A DNA stretch of 64,000 nt from positions 1 through 64,000 of the forward strand of contig MWEG01000023.1 in the NCBI GenBank assembly GCA_002070945.1, in the 5' to 3' direction. Made by a program: the position numbers and the translations under genes. Source of the DNA: Lentisphaerae bacterium ADurb.Bin082 (GTDB lineage Bacteria; Verrucomicrobiota; Lentisphaeria; Oligosphaerales; Oligosphaeraceae). Below are positions 43,155 through 52,772 of this stretch, in pieces. The notes under the pieces were generated by a model. It was not told the DNA's origin, did no database searches, and worked only from the letters and a program-made list of their open reading frames with translations. The first letter of the stretch is position 1. Every line of letters starts with the position of its first letter.

Positions 43155-43194
43155 AAAAAACGCCTCTATACGCAAAAAATTGCACGAGGCGTTT
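43155..43194 (-). terminator. Rho-independent terminator
   Basis: On the minus strand a 9-bp perfect stem AAACGCCTC/GAGGCGTTT closes a 19-nt loop and continues into TTTTTTG. It is about 85 bp downstream of the stop of the 43277-44239 gene and separates it from the ABC exporter genes. Confidence 0.65.
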
Positions 43195-43276
43195 GCGCAA
43201 GCCGCGTTCACCCGCGTCTCAGGGAAAACTATCTACAGCGCGACCCAGTTCATCACTGTGCGCCCCCACCTAAGAT

Positions 43277-44239
43277 TCACGGCAGAGAGAAGAGCAGCTG
43301 TTTGCGATTCTTCCCAGATTGAATATCCTGCAAAAGATAGTTCACGGCAGAAGCGGCACGTGACACGCCGAAAGGGACAACACCAAGAGACTCAGGAGCA
43401 CGGGCTTCTCTACCAACGACAGCTTTGATTTGCTGGTAAGTCGCTGTCGGAGAATACGCCTCTGCTTTCTGTCGATACTGAACCAGTGCAGGCAGCAGTG
43501 TGTGAATGTAGAGGTCTGACATCACAAGGCGACTGAGAAGCGCAGGAATATCACGCTTCTTCATTAGCTGGAACGTTGGCAGACCCAGCGTATCCGCAGG
43601 CATCATAAAGGGAGTATCTGGCTCCAGAGTCGACCAAAGCATCTTTAATTGCTCAATGCTTGAAGCAGAACGATACGCAGATTCACCAAGCATCGACTTG
43701 TTGAACTCTGCGTTCGTCATTGAAAGCAACTGCTGAAGATCGGGCCGGAAAGAGCCGAGACGTCCCAATAGTGGCAGGAGGCAGGGCGCTATCTCATCGG
43801 CCAATGCCAGGCGCTCGGCAAGGTTGACGTAAAGAACCCGATTGATTGAATCAACAAGAATGAGGTTGAAATAGCTCGGGTGGCGAAGGAATTGCTGCCG
43901 CATCGCTAACAAGGATTCGCAGCGTTCACAGAACTGTTCCGAAGGAATGTCCTGCAACTGCCGTTCATAGTCTTCCAGGCCATGGGCAAGCAGTTCACCG
44001 AGTTTTCGGAACTCCGCTCCCTGCGTCACAAGGTTTTTGTCTTTCTCATCCGCATATTTTACAGAATGAACAGGCGGCCACTCCACCTTCGGGCCAACCT
44101 GAAAAACCGAAAGAACCCCTTTAAAATCCTTTGTTGCCAGAACCTCAGACCAGTATTCGGCAGGCTGCTGGTCGAACTCACCTGCATACGCGGAAAGCAC
44201 CAGCACAAAGACGGAAAATAGAAGAACCCAATGCCTCAT
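43277..44239 (-). CDS. Secreted protein of unknown function
   Basis: A 320-residue protein with a signal peptide (MRHWVLLFSVFVLVLSAYAG). The mature part is helical, with EFCERCESLLAMRQQFLRHP and a Leu-rich second half (LERLALADEIAPCLLPLLGR-like, LLSRLVMSDLYIHTLLPALV). No family is recognised. Two Cys in the CERC motif could form a disulfide. The start ATG at 44239 has no clear ribosome site. It is 105 bp downstream of the DUF4091 gene, on the same strand, and followed by a terminator, so it may end that transcription unit. Confidence 0.72.
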   Translation of the reverse strand: MRHWVLLFSVFVLVLSAYAGEFDQQPAEYWSEVLATKDFKGVLSVFQVGPKVEWPPVHSVKYADEKDKNLVTQGAEFRKLGELLAHGLEDYERQLQDIPSEQFCERCESLLAMRQQFLRHPSYFNLILVDSINRVLYVNLAERLALADEIAPCLLPLLGRLGSFRPDLQQLLSMTNAEFNKSMLGESAYRSASSIEQLKMLWSTLEPDTPFMMPADTLGLPTFQLMKKRDIPALLSRLVMSDLYIHTLLPALVQYRQKAEAYSPTATYQQIKAVVGREARAPESLGVVPFGVSRAASAVNYLLQDIQSGKNRKQLLFSLP

Positions 44240-44344
44240 AACATCAATTCATTTATTGAAATCGTAGTTAAAGTTTATCGCACTACGCGAGAACTCGACA
44301 CAAACACGGCGCACGCGGTCTCCATTAAGATGCCATGATTCCCT

Positions 44345-46960
44345 CTACTTTTTCCTATAGGCTGTGATTCTTTTAAGATTAAGATAATGGTTTCCACCGG
44401 TCCACACGCTAAGCAAGATATACTTTGCTTTTCCGCAGCCAGGCATAGTGATGCTCCAGGCTGCGTCTTCCGACTCAGCATCAATTCCGAACGCATTAGT
44501 CGCCGAAGTAAAAGTCATGGCATCCGAGCTGCCTCTCAATTCGGCGCATGAAACCGTGTACATTTTGGTGAGGTTGCTGCCTTCAATCCTTACGGCTTCC
44601 ACCTCAGTTTCCTCATTCAATTCCGCCAGTATGGCTATGTAGCTTTCGGCCGGATCAGAACGCCAGAAATTATAGCACAGCGGCATTGGCGGCAGGGGCT
44701 TGTCGGTTTTCTGAGTCAGCAGACCCAAGCGTTTTTGCGCATCGCCGGAATCAAGCCAATCATTATCGTTGCGATTCCAAAAATGCTTGTAGATATTGCC
44801 GGGATAGACCTCGTAGTTTTTGATTTCGATCAATTCCATGCCCTCAATCAAATTAGCTTGGCCGGGCACAATCTCCGGCTTATAGGGCGCTTTAGTCGTT
44901 TTGGCTGACGTCAGCTTAGGCTGATAGTCATCACGTCGCAAAGCCAGAATCATTTCCTGCCGCCATGCGGCCAGCTCTTCGGCGGAAGCATTAAGCACTG
45001 CCTCTATTGGCGGCAATTCGATTTCCGGCCGCAATTTTTTGAGGGTCAGCCAATACCGCGTGTCGCATATTCCTGTGTTCAGCAACTCCCAGGCGTAGGT
45101 GCTGCCGCAGCTGCCATCCTCTTCCGGGTAGGGCCAGGCGATATACCAATCCTTTTTGTTCCAATGATAGGCAAACCCCCAAACGCCCTTCATGCTTGCG
45201 GCATCTGCTGCCAGGCCGTAAAGCAGCCTGGCGTTTAACCCGGAGTAGGCGCGCACTTGGGTATAAGCATAACGGACATTCTCCTTGAGCCATTCTGGCT
45301 CCGCAGCTTCCCATTCCGGGAAAAACGGATTGCCCAGCGCGGTCGGCGAGGCCAAGGCTTGATAACCGCTGTTGCAGATATTCACGTCCAACAACTGGCC
45401 AAAATGCTTCTGTCCGCAAGCACTGTTATTGCTGGCGATTTTCAGCCCTGGTACAGTCTTCACTGCTTGGCAAAATTGCGCAAATGATGCGGTGATTTTA
45501 GGATGTACGTCCGGCTCATCGTAGGGATGCAAATAAAAATCATACCCTTCTTTTTCGGCAAGCTCCTGCATAGGGCGAAAAATCTTGCTGGCTAGTTCGC
45601 ACCAGGCCGTATTTTCTGGGTTCGCCTGACCTGCTCTTTCTTCCATGGCTTTCAGCAGCGGCCCCAAAATTCCATAGATGAGGATTTTTTGATTCATACC
45701 TTCTTCTTTCAGCCATTGCAGCGCCTCTTGGAAGCGTTGCAGATTCGGGCTGCCGTCTTCATTGATGCTCACCGGCACAGTCCAGGGGTCCAGGAAGAAG
45801 GTGTTGATTCCGTGTTCACGCAAGTCTTGGCACTGCCTATTTCGTGCATCCGCGTTATTTCCAGGCAGTGAATTAGTCCAGAGCCCGTAAATACGTTCGC
45901 TTTTCACCAGCTTCAACGGCAGAATCTCCAATTCCAGGGACAAGCTCAGGGAGTCGCTTAATTTCAGGATGCCACGATATTTATCCGGCGCTGTCTCCTC
46001 GGGGATTTTCGCGATGATCCACATCAGGCTGCATTGCTTGGCAGGAATTTCCCATTGCTTGCTCGCAATCAACCTATCGAGCTGTTCTGTGGCCGCATCT
46101 GCAAATGAAGGATAATGCAAATATTCCGTTGGGATTTGCGGCTTGCCGGCTTCTTTATAGCTTAAAATGCGAATATCGAAAAACTCTGCGGCTATGGCAT
46201 TGCCGCTTTCGCTTGCCCAGGCGCCCATTTCATAATCAAACAACTCGTCTTTTTCGAGGCTCCTGGCCGCCAGCAAGATCGCCAGGCGCTCTCCAGGGCT
46301 GGCTTGCCACTGGAAATCGCCGCTTATTTCCTCTGGCGTCGGGAAGGAACTGCGCTTGATGACTCTGCCGGGTGCCGGGGCAAAAAACAGGCAGTTCTGG
46401 TCTCTGGTTGGCGCGAAATCAACCTGCACATGCATGGAATTGCTCGGCGCATAATTATGCAAAGTCAAAGCACCGTTGGTTTGTTTGGCTGACAAGAGAA
46501 AGACTTTGTCGTAATAGGCATTTTGGTAGTTGCTCACTTCGCTTAGCGAATTAGCATTGCCCAAAAAGGCTTCGCGCCGATAAAGCGTGCCTGGCGCCTG
46601 GGCGTTAAAGGGAATATAATCGCTGTCTGCCCGCACAAACCAGCGTTGCAGTTCAGCCGAATAGAGCGGAGTTTTTACCACTGGCAGACGACAAAGATCA
46701 ACCAGATAGGCCGGTGTATTGATTGGCTCGCTCAGCTCTTCGCCATTCAGGCGCATTCCCAGGAAGTAGCCGCCCCAAGCTTCGGTACCCTCCGGCAATT
46801 GCAGCCTGGCCCGTACGCGCAAGAGAGCAACTTTGCCCCGAACGGCTGCCGGTATGTGTAGTTCCACGCCGTTTTGAGGCGCTATCATAATCCCGTCAGC
46901 CAGGCCAGGCCAGCAAATGCATCCCAGCGCAATGACAAATAGCTTTTTCAGACATTCCAT
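44345..46960 (-). CDS. Secreted DUF4091-type glycoside-hydrolase-like protein
   Basis: An 871-residue protein with a signal peptide (MECLKKLFVIALGCICWPGL). An N-terminal beta-sandwich (about 20-290) precedes a barrel region: YGLWTNSLPGNNADARNR, REHGINTFFLDPW, MNQKILIYGILGP, YDFYLHPYDEPDVHP (with the Asp-Glu pair typical of DUF4091), TVPGLKIASNNSA, and KDWYIAWPYPEEDG. The domain after it (about 730-871) is a beta-rich discoidin-like sandwich (ESYIAILAELNEETEVEAVR). The ATG at 46960 is preceded by GGAAGAG; longer frames are less likely because the signal peptide starts here. It lies 22 bp downstream of the DUF6067 gene. Substrate unknown, probably an extracellular polysaccharide. Confidence 0.85.
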   Translation of the reverse strand: MECLKKLFVIALGCICWPGLADGIMIAPQNGVELHIPAAVRGKVALLRVRARLQLPEGTEAWGGYFLGMRLNGEELSEPINTPAYLVDLCRLPVVKTPLYSAELQRWFVRADSDYIPFNAQAPGTLYRREAFLGNANSLSEVSNYQNAYYDKVFLLSAKQTNGALTLHNYAPSNSMHVQVDFAPTRDQNCLFFAPAPGRVIKRSSFPTPEEISGDFQWQASPGERLAILLAARSLEKDELFDYEMGAWASESGNAIAAEFFDIRILSYKEAGKPQIPTEYLHYPSFADAATEQLDRLIASKQWEIPAKQCSLMWIIAKIPEETAPDKYRGILKLSDSLSLSLELEILPLKLVKSERIYGLWTNSLPGNNADARNRQCQDLREHGINTFFLDPWTVPVSINEDGSPNLQRFQEALQWLKEEGMNQKILIYGILGPLLKAMEERAGQANPENTAWCELASKIFRPMQELAEKEGYDFYLHPYDEPDVHPKITASFAQFCQAVKTVPGLKIASNNSACGQKHFGQLLDVNICNSGYQALASPTALGNPFFPEWEAAEPEWLKENVRYAYTQVRAYSGLNARLLYGLAADAASMKGVWGFAYHWNKKDWYIAWPYPEEDGSCGSTYAWELLNTGICDTRYWLTLKKLRPEIELPPIEAVLNASAEELAAWRQEMILALRRDDYQPKLTSAKTTKAPYKPEIVPGQANLIEGMELIEIKNYEVYPGNIYKHFWNRNDNDWLDSGDAQKRLGLLTQKTDKPLPPMPLCYNFWRSDPAESYIAILAELNEETEVEAVRIEGSNLTKMYTVSCAELRGSSDAMTFTSATNAFGIDAESEDAAWSITMPGCGKAKYILLSVWTGGNHYLNLKRITAYRKK

Positions 46961-46982
46961 TTTAGCTCTTCCCATGGAGTTT

Positions 46983-49900
46983 TCACTCCAGTTCAACAAT
47001 TGCGAAGGAATGGTAGTCGAGCTCCATTTTCAGGATGCCATTGGCAAAGGAGTGGATAGTGGAGCCAAAATCTCCCAGCTTCAAAGGTGTTCTGACAGGC
47101 GGTACCTTTTCCTTAATCTTTTGCTCTTCCAGCCAGAGATAGTCGGGATCAGGCCGCAGCATGCAATCCGTGGCCTTGGAAAACTTGCCGAGGCTGTCGT
47201 CAAAGGCGATTTCCAGGTTCTGCTTGATGTGCTCTTTGCCGATATGTGAAATCACTGCCAAGGCTTTTGGCAGCTGCTTGTGCTTGTACACGCTTACGTA
47301 GATGTCCTTGCCCTTCAACACCTTGGCCGGATGCTTCCAGTAGCCGAGGAAATCAGCTTTAGGCACTTCAAAGGCGTTGTAAATGCGGACAAGCTTATCA
47401 AAGATGCCATAGTGGCAGCGGGAGGCGCTGGGCATGGTGTTGTGTGGCAATGCTCCTGCCATAAAGGCCTTGGTGATGCGAAATTTATACAATTCGGGGT
47501 CTTCTTTTCCACCACCAAAACATGCAAGCAGAATGTCATTGGACTGGTAGTCGGCGTTGGTCAGTCCAAAGGGCATGGAACCCAATTCGCTGGCAAACAT
47601 CTCAATATCGTATGTATCCAGGATGTCTTTTCCATCATGCATGATGGCGCTGCTATGCTGGCGGATGTGCTCGCCATTAAACAAATGCGTGGCGAAGGTC
47701 ATAGCTGGCACCTGCACAGAGTCGGTGTTGTGCAAGACAATGACTGGGTCCTTGATGCCCGCATCAAGCTGCACCAGGCAGAGCCTGCGGTAAAATTCCC
47801 GTTGCGCCAGATAGGGGATGCCGCCGTCGCAGCCATGCTCATGATTGCGGCAGCTGGGGACGTTGCCAAAATCAAGGTAAATTCCGTCTAAATCCAGGTT
47901 TTCCAGCATGTTCTTGAATCTGTACATAAAGAAATTGTTGGCTTGCGTCCTTGGGCAGCAATCATAGAGGAAGGCTTTGCCTTGTTCGGTGTCGTAGTCA
48001 AGCGTGTAGTCCGGCGCGATTTTCCATTCATCTTTGAAGGCGGCAACTTCCGGGTACTCGTCGCTTAGATAGCGGTCAAGATTATAGGGCACATAGCGCA
48101 CCTTATATTTCCTGGCCACGGCGATCTGCTTCTGCATGGTTTTGTTTGGGGGATAGCTTTCAAAGCTTGGCAGGTCTCCGAATGTACGCCCCAGCTTGCC
48201 GCCGGGAAGAGAACCCAGGACTAAGTCAATAACCGGGTTTTCAACGCGATTGAGCGCAGTTGTCCAAGACCAAGTAAAAACATTGCAAGGATAATTTTCC
48301 GGCAAGGGCCGCACCGGTGTGGCGACAAGGCCGAATTCCAGCGCCAATTCCTCGCCTGCCTTCACATCAGCTGCCATGGACACTTCAAACGAAGCCAGGT
48401 CAGCGCCCTTTTTCAGGGAAAATACCTGCACTGGAGAGTTTTTCCAGCCCTTGCGGGTTTCCGTAAAAAAGCAAAGTCCCTTATCTTCCATGCCCAGCCA
48501 GACCATTGGGAAGAATTGCAACTGCCTCTCGCCGACTGATGCTTTATCAGTGATTTTAGCTCCCCAGGAAGGCGCATTAGGGCTGGCATGGATGTATTTG
48601 CACAGCTCTGCGGGCATGTCCAAAGTAAGCCTGAGAGACTGCACTGGTTTTTTCGCCGTAAATTTGACCTTGTAGTAGGAAACGCCGTCATACTCCACCC
48701 AGCCTTCATTGACAACCGTGCAATCCTCGCTGTCATGGCTGGCATTGAATTCCGCCCGGTGGTCAGCGACGTTACCCAATTTGACGGATGCTGCCGTGCA
48801 ATCTTTGCCATTGACGGTCAAACGCACTGGCGCAGACAGCAAGGCCTCGCCCCGGGAAAATACTGCGGCTGGGAAAAGCGTATTGTCCCAGCGATAGCTC
48901 CTGGCGTACATGGAGGCAGTGAATGTCTGGCCAGCGCTTTCGACTTGCAGGGGCGTGAACGGCGGAATGATCCGATTATCAAAAGTCATGGTCGCCCATT
49001 CGCCAATGCCTGGGAAATGGAACATCTTCTCATCAAGCCCTTGGCCGCTTTTTCCCTGCAATTGCAAAGTATAGTTCCCGGCCTGGTTGCGATTGTCAAA
49101 AGGGACGGCCGCAGTGCTTTCCTCGCCGACTATCTGCGAGTGTATGACGTCGCCCTGGCTGTTTTTCAAAACAAACGAATAAGGCGCCTCGCCAGGAAAC
49201 TTTTCCTTGACCATGAAATGGACGACATTGGTCAACAGCTTATTCTGGAAGAAACGCGGCGCCAAGGAGAACAATTCCTCATTCAGCTTGAAGGGCAGCA
49301 TCTGCCGCATCAGCAATTGGTCTTTTTCCTTGAGTTCAAAAACCAAGGAATCATAGATGCTTTGACGAATGGGAATATCCAAATTCTGCTCTTGGGGTTC
49401 CCGGGCAGAAACTGCAAATTCTTGTGAAAAAAGTTTGCGCGGAGTAATTATTCCGTCCTTGGTCGCTCCGCGCACCTCATAGACCAGCGTTGTGTCTCTG
49501 GGCGAAGAGAAAAGGACTTTTTGGCTCAGGGCGCTGAACTCTGGCGAACCTTGTTCGATGATCTGCATAGCAGGAGCGTCCTTGCACAGGGCTTTTTGGA
49601 AGCCTTCTGGCTTGCAGTAGTCGCCGTTCCATGAGCTGGAGCACCAGCAGCTGACCGTCGCAAGCATCCATGAACGGCTGAAATTGATGGAAAATTCTTC
49701 CGTCGGCGCTCCGGCCAAGCCCATGGACTTCCAGGGAATAGCCACTTCCCCAACCCATAATTTTCGGTCATCAATCTGATGGGTTAAAACAGACTTGTAT
49801 TCCCAATCTTCATTCCAGACATTGTCATAATGCTTATTCGAACAGCTTCCTCCGGCGACGTTTCCGCCAAAGCGATACAAGGCGTCACCCAGCAGCACGC

Positions 49901-50867
49901 GGAATTCAAAAGACTCAAAACCCCAGGCTTCTTCAGCATGACGGCCGGATTTGCGGTTGCTTCCCATGTTGATTTCAGCGCCGCGCGGAAACAATGCAGT
50001 GAAACCCAGGTAGAGGTTTTCATCATCCCAGAGGTATTTGTAGGTATTGGGCGGCAAACGCCAGCATTTGAGCGGGTCCCCACGCAAATCGACCATGCCG
50101 ATGAGGCTGCCAGCCCGGCGCCAAGCCGGATCATCAAGCTTGCCGTCAATATACGGTTTTTCAGAAGCTCTTGGAATCACCAGCTTGGCGGGCATTGTCT
50201 CGATAATCGGCTTGCTTTCCACGCCGCATTGATGTTGGATTTCAGCAGGCGAAAGCGCTCTATTCCATGTTTTCAGCAGGCCGATGCGGTTTTCGTCGCC
50301 CCAGGGGGCAACGATGTACCAGGGGTCCTTATAGGGCCCGATATGCAAATTCGTCACTGCTTTCACTGCCACCTCCTGGGCGCGTTCTTCCAGCAGCTCG
50401 CCATTCAAATAGGTGCGGATGCGACTGCCGTCCCAGCTGATGGCCGCGTAGTACTTCTCCCCGGGCTGCATGGATTTTGGCGATGATATGTAGACATTTT
50501 TAGTTTGATCAGAAAACGCAAACAAGCACTTCAGATCAGACAAGTTATAAATTGAGACATACAGCCTGCTTTTTGTGCGCAAAGTCAGCGCATGGCGCGC
50601 CACCCGTTTACCCGGGTCGTGTTTATCGATAGCGAGTTGAGCCAGGATAGTCCCTTGTTCGCCAACTAAGCTTTGCGCCGGGATAGTATATCCCTTTTCG
50701 CCAAACGTCATCATGCCGTCTTTAATCTCGCCACTGAAGTCTATGGCTTGACCAGCCACCTCGACTTGCTTCGGCTGATCAAAGACAAGGCTTAACGTGC
50801 TGTCATTCGCATAGAGACAGGCAGCAGTGCTTAAAGCAATTGCGCATAAGAAATTTCTCATGGTCAT
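46983..50867 (-). CDS. Secreted LamG / CBM9-like / DUF6067 glycoside-hydrolase-like protein
   Basis: A 1294-residue secreted protein with signal peptide MTMRNFLCAIALSTAACLYA. Domain order: LamG/concanavalin-like (about 25-225; YAAISWDGSRIRTYLNGELL), CBM9-like (about 240-440; KPYIDGKLDDPAWRRAG, YLWDDENLYLGFTALFP), beta-rich linkers, then a DUF6067-type barrel (about 870-1220) with VRYVPYNLDRYLSDEYPE, LDLDGIYLDFGNVPSC, VIVLHNTDSVQVP, THLFNGEHIRQHS. A final beta domain ends in MELDYHSFAIVELE. The signal peptide fixes the start at 50867 or 50861. It is 22 bp upstream of the DUF4091 gene, so the pair probably attacks one substrate. The catalytic residues are not certain; Asp/Glu at GIYLDFG and FNGEH are candidates. 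Confidence 0.85.
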   Translation of the reverse strand: MTMRNFLCAIALSTAACLYANDSTLSLVFDQPKQVEVAGQAIDFSGEIKDGMMTFGEKGYTIPAQSLVGEQGTILAQLAIDKHDPGKRVARHALTLRTKSRLYVSIYNLSDLKCLFAFSDQTKNVYISSPKSMQPGEKYYAAISWDGSRIRTYLNGELLEERAQEVAVKAVTNLHIGPYKDPWYIVAPWGDENRIGLLKTWNRALSPAEIQHQCGVESKPIIETMPAKLVIPRASEKPYIDGKLDDPAWRRAGSLIGMVDLRGDPLKCWRLPPNTYKYLWDDENLYLGFTALFPRGAEINMGSNRKSGRHAEEAWGFESFEFRVLLGDALYRFGGNVAGGSCSNKHYDNVWNEDWEYKSVLTHQIDDRKLWVGEVAIPWKSMGLAGAPTEEFSINFSRSWMLATVSCWCSSSWNGDYCKPEGFQKALCKDAPAMQIIEQGSPEFSALSQKVLFSSPRDTTLVYEVRGATKDGIITPRKLFSQEFAVSAREPQEQNLDIPIRQSIYDSLVFELKEKDQLLMRQMLPFKLNEELFSLAPRFFQNKLLTNVVHFMVKEKFPGEAPYSFVLKNSQGDVIHSQIVGEESTAAVPFDNRNQAGNYTLQLQGKSGQGLDEKMFHFPGIGEWATMTFDNRIIPPFTPLQVESAGQTFTASMYARSYRWDNTLFPAAVFSRGEALLSAPVRLTVNGKDCTAASVKLGNVADHRAEFNASHDSEDCTVVNEGWVEYDGVSYYKVKFTAKKPVQSLRLTLDMPAELCKYIHASPNAPSWGAKITDKASVGERQLQFFPMVWLGMEDKGLCFFTETRKGWKNSPVQVFSLKKGADLASFEVSMAADVKAGEELALEFGLVATPVRPLPENYPCNVFTWSWTTALNRVENPVIDLVLGSLPGGKLGRTFGDLPSFESYPPNKTMQKQIAVARKYKVRYVPYNLDRYLSDEYPEVAAFKDEWKIAPDYTLDYDTEQGKAFLYDCCPRTQANNFFMYRFKNMLENLDLDGIYLDFGNVPSCRNHEHGCDGGIPYLAQREFYRRLCLVQLDAGIKDPVIVLHNTDSVQVPAMTFATHLFNGEHIRQHSSAIMHDGKDILDTYDIEMFASELGSMPFGLTNADYQSNDILLACFGGGKEDPELYKFRITKAFMAGALPHNTMPSASRCHYGIFDKLVRIYNAFEVPKADFLGYWKHPAKVLKGKDIYVSVYKHKQLPKALAVISHIGKEHIKQNLEIAFDDSLGKFSKATDCMLRPDPDYLWLEEQKIKEKVPPVRTPLKLGDFGSTIHSFANGILKMELDYHSFAIVELE

Positions 50868-50917
50868 AGTTCTGTCTTTTTTTTGTTGACGTGAAAAACC
50901 TATGAATTTCGCGAGGC

Positions 50918-50948
50918 GGGCGGAAAGGCCCAGTGGCTCTTTCCGCCC
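50918..50948. terminator. Strong intergenic hairpin
   Basis: GGGCGGAAAGGCC and GGC-T-CTTTCCGCCC pair with one bulged T around a CAGT loop. It starts about 20 bp after the stop of the AlbA_2 gene (minus strand). Neither strand has a long T run after it, so it may be a weak terminator or an RNA-stabilising stem. Confidence 0.4.
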
Positions 50949-50966
50949 TTTCGTACTCCCGCACAC

Positions 50967-52454
50967 TTATCCCTTTTCGGCCAAACGCCGACCTGCCGCA
51001 GTGAGGCGGTACTTCTGGAGCCTGCTGTTGGGCTTGTCGGGGATAGTCATTTCAATCAGCCCATGCTCAAGCAGGGGAACGACATGGCGCTTGTAATTCA
51101 AGTAAACAGGAGATAGTCCCATTGCCTGCAACAACTCCCGTTTGCTTAGCACGCTGCTCGTCAATGCATATAATCCGATCCGCGATTGCTCACCGACTTG
51201 CTCACCGACTTGCTCACCGACTTGCTCACCGACTTGCTCACCGACTTGCGGAGGGACAGGGTCTGCGCTTTTGGAAAATTCCGGCACTTTGACTATTATT
51301 CTGAACACGTCACCTTCGATCAGCTCTGGTTCTGCGCCGCCGTACGCCCGACTGTATTTCATCATCTTTCGCATGCCGGAACCAAGCTCATCAGCACGCC
51401 CTATCTGACGAAAGAACTTGGCGATAACGGGGTTTTTGGGAAATGGCGTAAAGTTCTCCGGGTCAAGCCGTCCAAACCCGTGGGGGCGACAGCTATTCTC
51501 GGTGCGGACCTGGCCGTACTCAATAATCAGCTTGGCGGGGAAAGCGTTAGTATATTCTCGGTGAATGAGAAGGTTTGAGGCCACCTCACGGAAAATGGTG
51601 TCTCTCAAGCTGATTCTGGTCGTGCCTTCCAGATAGAACGGGTCGGGCAGGTGTTTGTGTACAAAAGCCATGATACGGTCATAGCTCTCGACCAGATTGA
51701 CATCCACGAAATCCCTGTCATCGTAGCGGTCAAGGTTGACCTTGCGCAGAATCAGGTCAGTGCGGTGATGGGGAACCGTATTCAGAAGCGGGAGCTGCTT
51801 TCCCAGAAGCAGAATTCCCGCCAGGGTGATGCCGCTCGTGCCAGTCTCGGGATTCGTTTGGTAAAGTTGAGCGCTCTTGAGCAGTTCCAGATCGTCCATG
51901 TCCTTCCACGGATGCTCCTCCCAGCGCAGCCAGGCGGTCTTGCGACATTTGGCGATCAGGTCGCGGTCGAGATCGTCTAATCCCAGGTGTGGGAACACCC
52001 GATTTTCGCTATAGGTGGTCTGTTTGCGCAGGTAGAGTTGGGCAACAAGCACGGTATTGTCGGTTACGTCGAGGTCACCATCTTCGTTGCGGTCGTAGAT
52101 ACGCCCGTTACAGCGGTGAACCTGCGAACTCTCGGGGACATAGATGTGCAGGAGAGCTTTTCCGTCGAGCGTGATTTCATCGACGGCAAGATATGCAGGC
52201 GGGTTCAGCTTCTGTGGATTGTTGATGGCTGTGACAAAATCCTTCTTGATCCTGGTCATTGCGTCCGGCTCAATGCCGCCGACCTGACCTGAATCCTCTA
52301 CGCCAAGCAGAATCGTACCGCCATGACGGTTGAGGAAGGCGCACGCCGTCTCAAAAACATCCCGGCTGAGTTGGTTGCGACAAGCCTTGAACTCAGTGGA
52401 GATGCCCTCGCCTTGACGAATCAGTTCTCTAAGCTTCTGCTCAGATGGACTCAT
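50967..52454 (-). CDS. AlbA_2 (Schlafen-type) ATP-binding transcriptional regulator-like protein
   Basis: A 495-residue protein. The N-terminal AlbA_2 domain has ISTEFKACRNQL, ETACAFLNRHGGTILLGVED and HIYVPESSQVHRCNGRIYDR. A central HATPase-like region (about 270-390) has FREVASNLLIHREY, FPAKLIIEYGQVRTENSCRP and GRADELGSGMRKMMKY. A winged-helix end follows (LSKRELLQAMGLSPVYLNYK). Between the last two is VGEQ repeated five times (from a 12-bp repeat at 51188-51247). AGAAGGAA precedes the ATG at 52454. Such proteins are common, often in mobile or defence-linked settings, and poorly understood. A decayed copy of its 3' end lies directly upstream. It does not appear to be in an operon with the enzymes. 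Confidence 0.9.
   Translation of the reverse strand: MSPSEQKLRELIRQGEGISTEFKACRNQLSRDVFETACAFLNRHGGTILLGVEDSGQVGGIEPDAMTRIKKDFVTAINNPQKLNPPAYLAVDEITLDGKALLHIYVPESSQVHRCNGRIYDRNEDGDLDVTDNTVLVAQLYLRKQTTYSENRVFPHLGLDDLDRDLIAKCRKTAWLRWEEHPWKDMDDLELLKSAQLYQTNPETGTSGITLAGILLLGKQLPLLNTVPHHRTDLILRKVNLDRYDDRDFVDVNLVESYDRIMAFVHKHLPDPFYLEGTTRISLRDTIFREVASNLLIHREYTNAFPAKLIIEYGQVRTENSCRPHGFGRLDPENFTPFPKNPVIAKFFRQIGRADELGSGMRKMMKYSRAYGGAEPELIEGDVFRIIVKVPEFSKSADPVPPQVGEQVGEQVGEQVGEQVGEQSRIGLYALTSSVLSKRELLQAMGLSPVYLNYKRHVVPLLEHGLIEMTIPDKPNSRLQKYRLTAAGRRLAEKG
51188..51247. repeat. In-frame 12-bp tandem repeat (five copies)
   Basis: Five perfect copies of GCTCACCGACTT encode VGEQ repeats on the minus strand inside the AlbA_2 gene. 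Because the unit is a multiple of 3, copy-number change would vary linker length without frameshift. Confidence 0.9.
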
Positions 52455-52467
52455 GGTTGTATTTCCT

Positions 52468-52699
52468 TCTCTTCTGCCAACCGCCGACCAGCCGCAGTGA
52501 GGCGGTATTTCTGGAGTCAGCTGTCAGGCTTATCGGTCATACAATACAATCCGCGATAGCTCACTGACTTGCCAAACGTGCAAGACACGGTCATAGATCG
52601 ACTCTGGCCCCGACTCTGGCCCCGACTTGGCATCGATCCGCGAAACGATAACTTCGGGAGTGTGCGCTTCTGCTTCGACAAAAAACCGGCGGCGGCCAA
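52468..52699 (-). pseudogene. Decayed remnant of an AlbA_2-type gene 3' end
   Basis: On the minus strand this segment contains CAAGTCAGTGAGCTATCGCG (compare CAAGTCGGTGAGCAATCGCG in the intact gene). It then jumps over about 110 bp to GACAAGCC-like sequence and ends in CCGCCTCACTGCGGCTGGTC (compare CCGCCTCACTGCGGCAGGTC). Upstream of that is a short CAGAGTCGGGGC repeat in place of the VGEQ repeat. The frame is broken, with a premature stop. It is therefore a partial copy with an internal deletion, lying in tandem 14 bp before the intact gene's start. Confidence 0.7.
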
Positions 52700-52772
52700 C
52701 GCCTAGCCGATCATATCGCGGTCAAAAGCTTCAAAAACAGAATTCCCGGCTGGCTCACGGCGTGCGAATAAT

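Noticed and set aside
51188-51247. CRISPR array
   Set aside because: The repeats here and in the GTCCAC arrays are contiguous and short, without unique spacers of constant length, and there are no cas genes.
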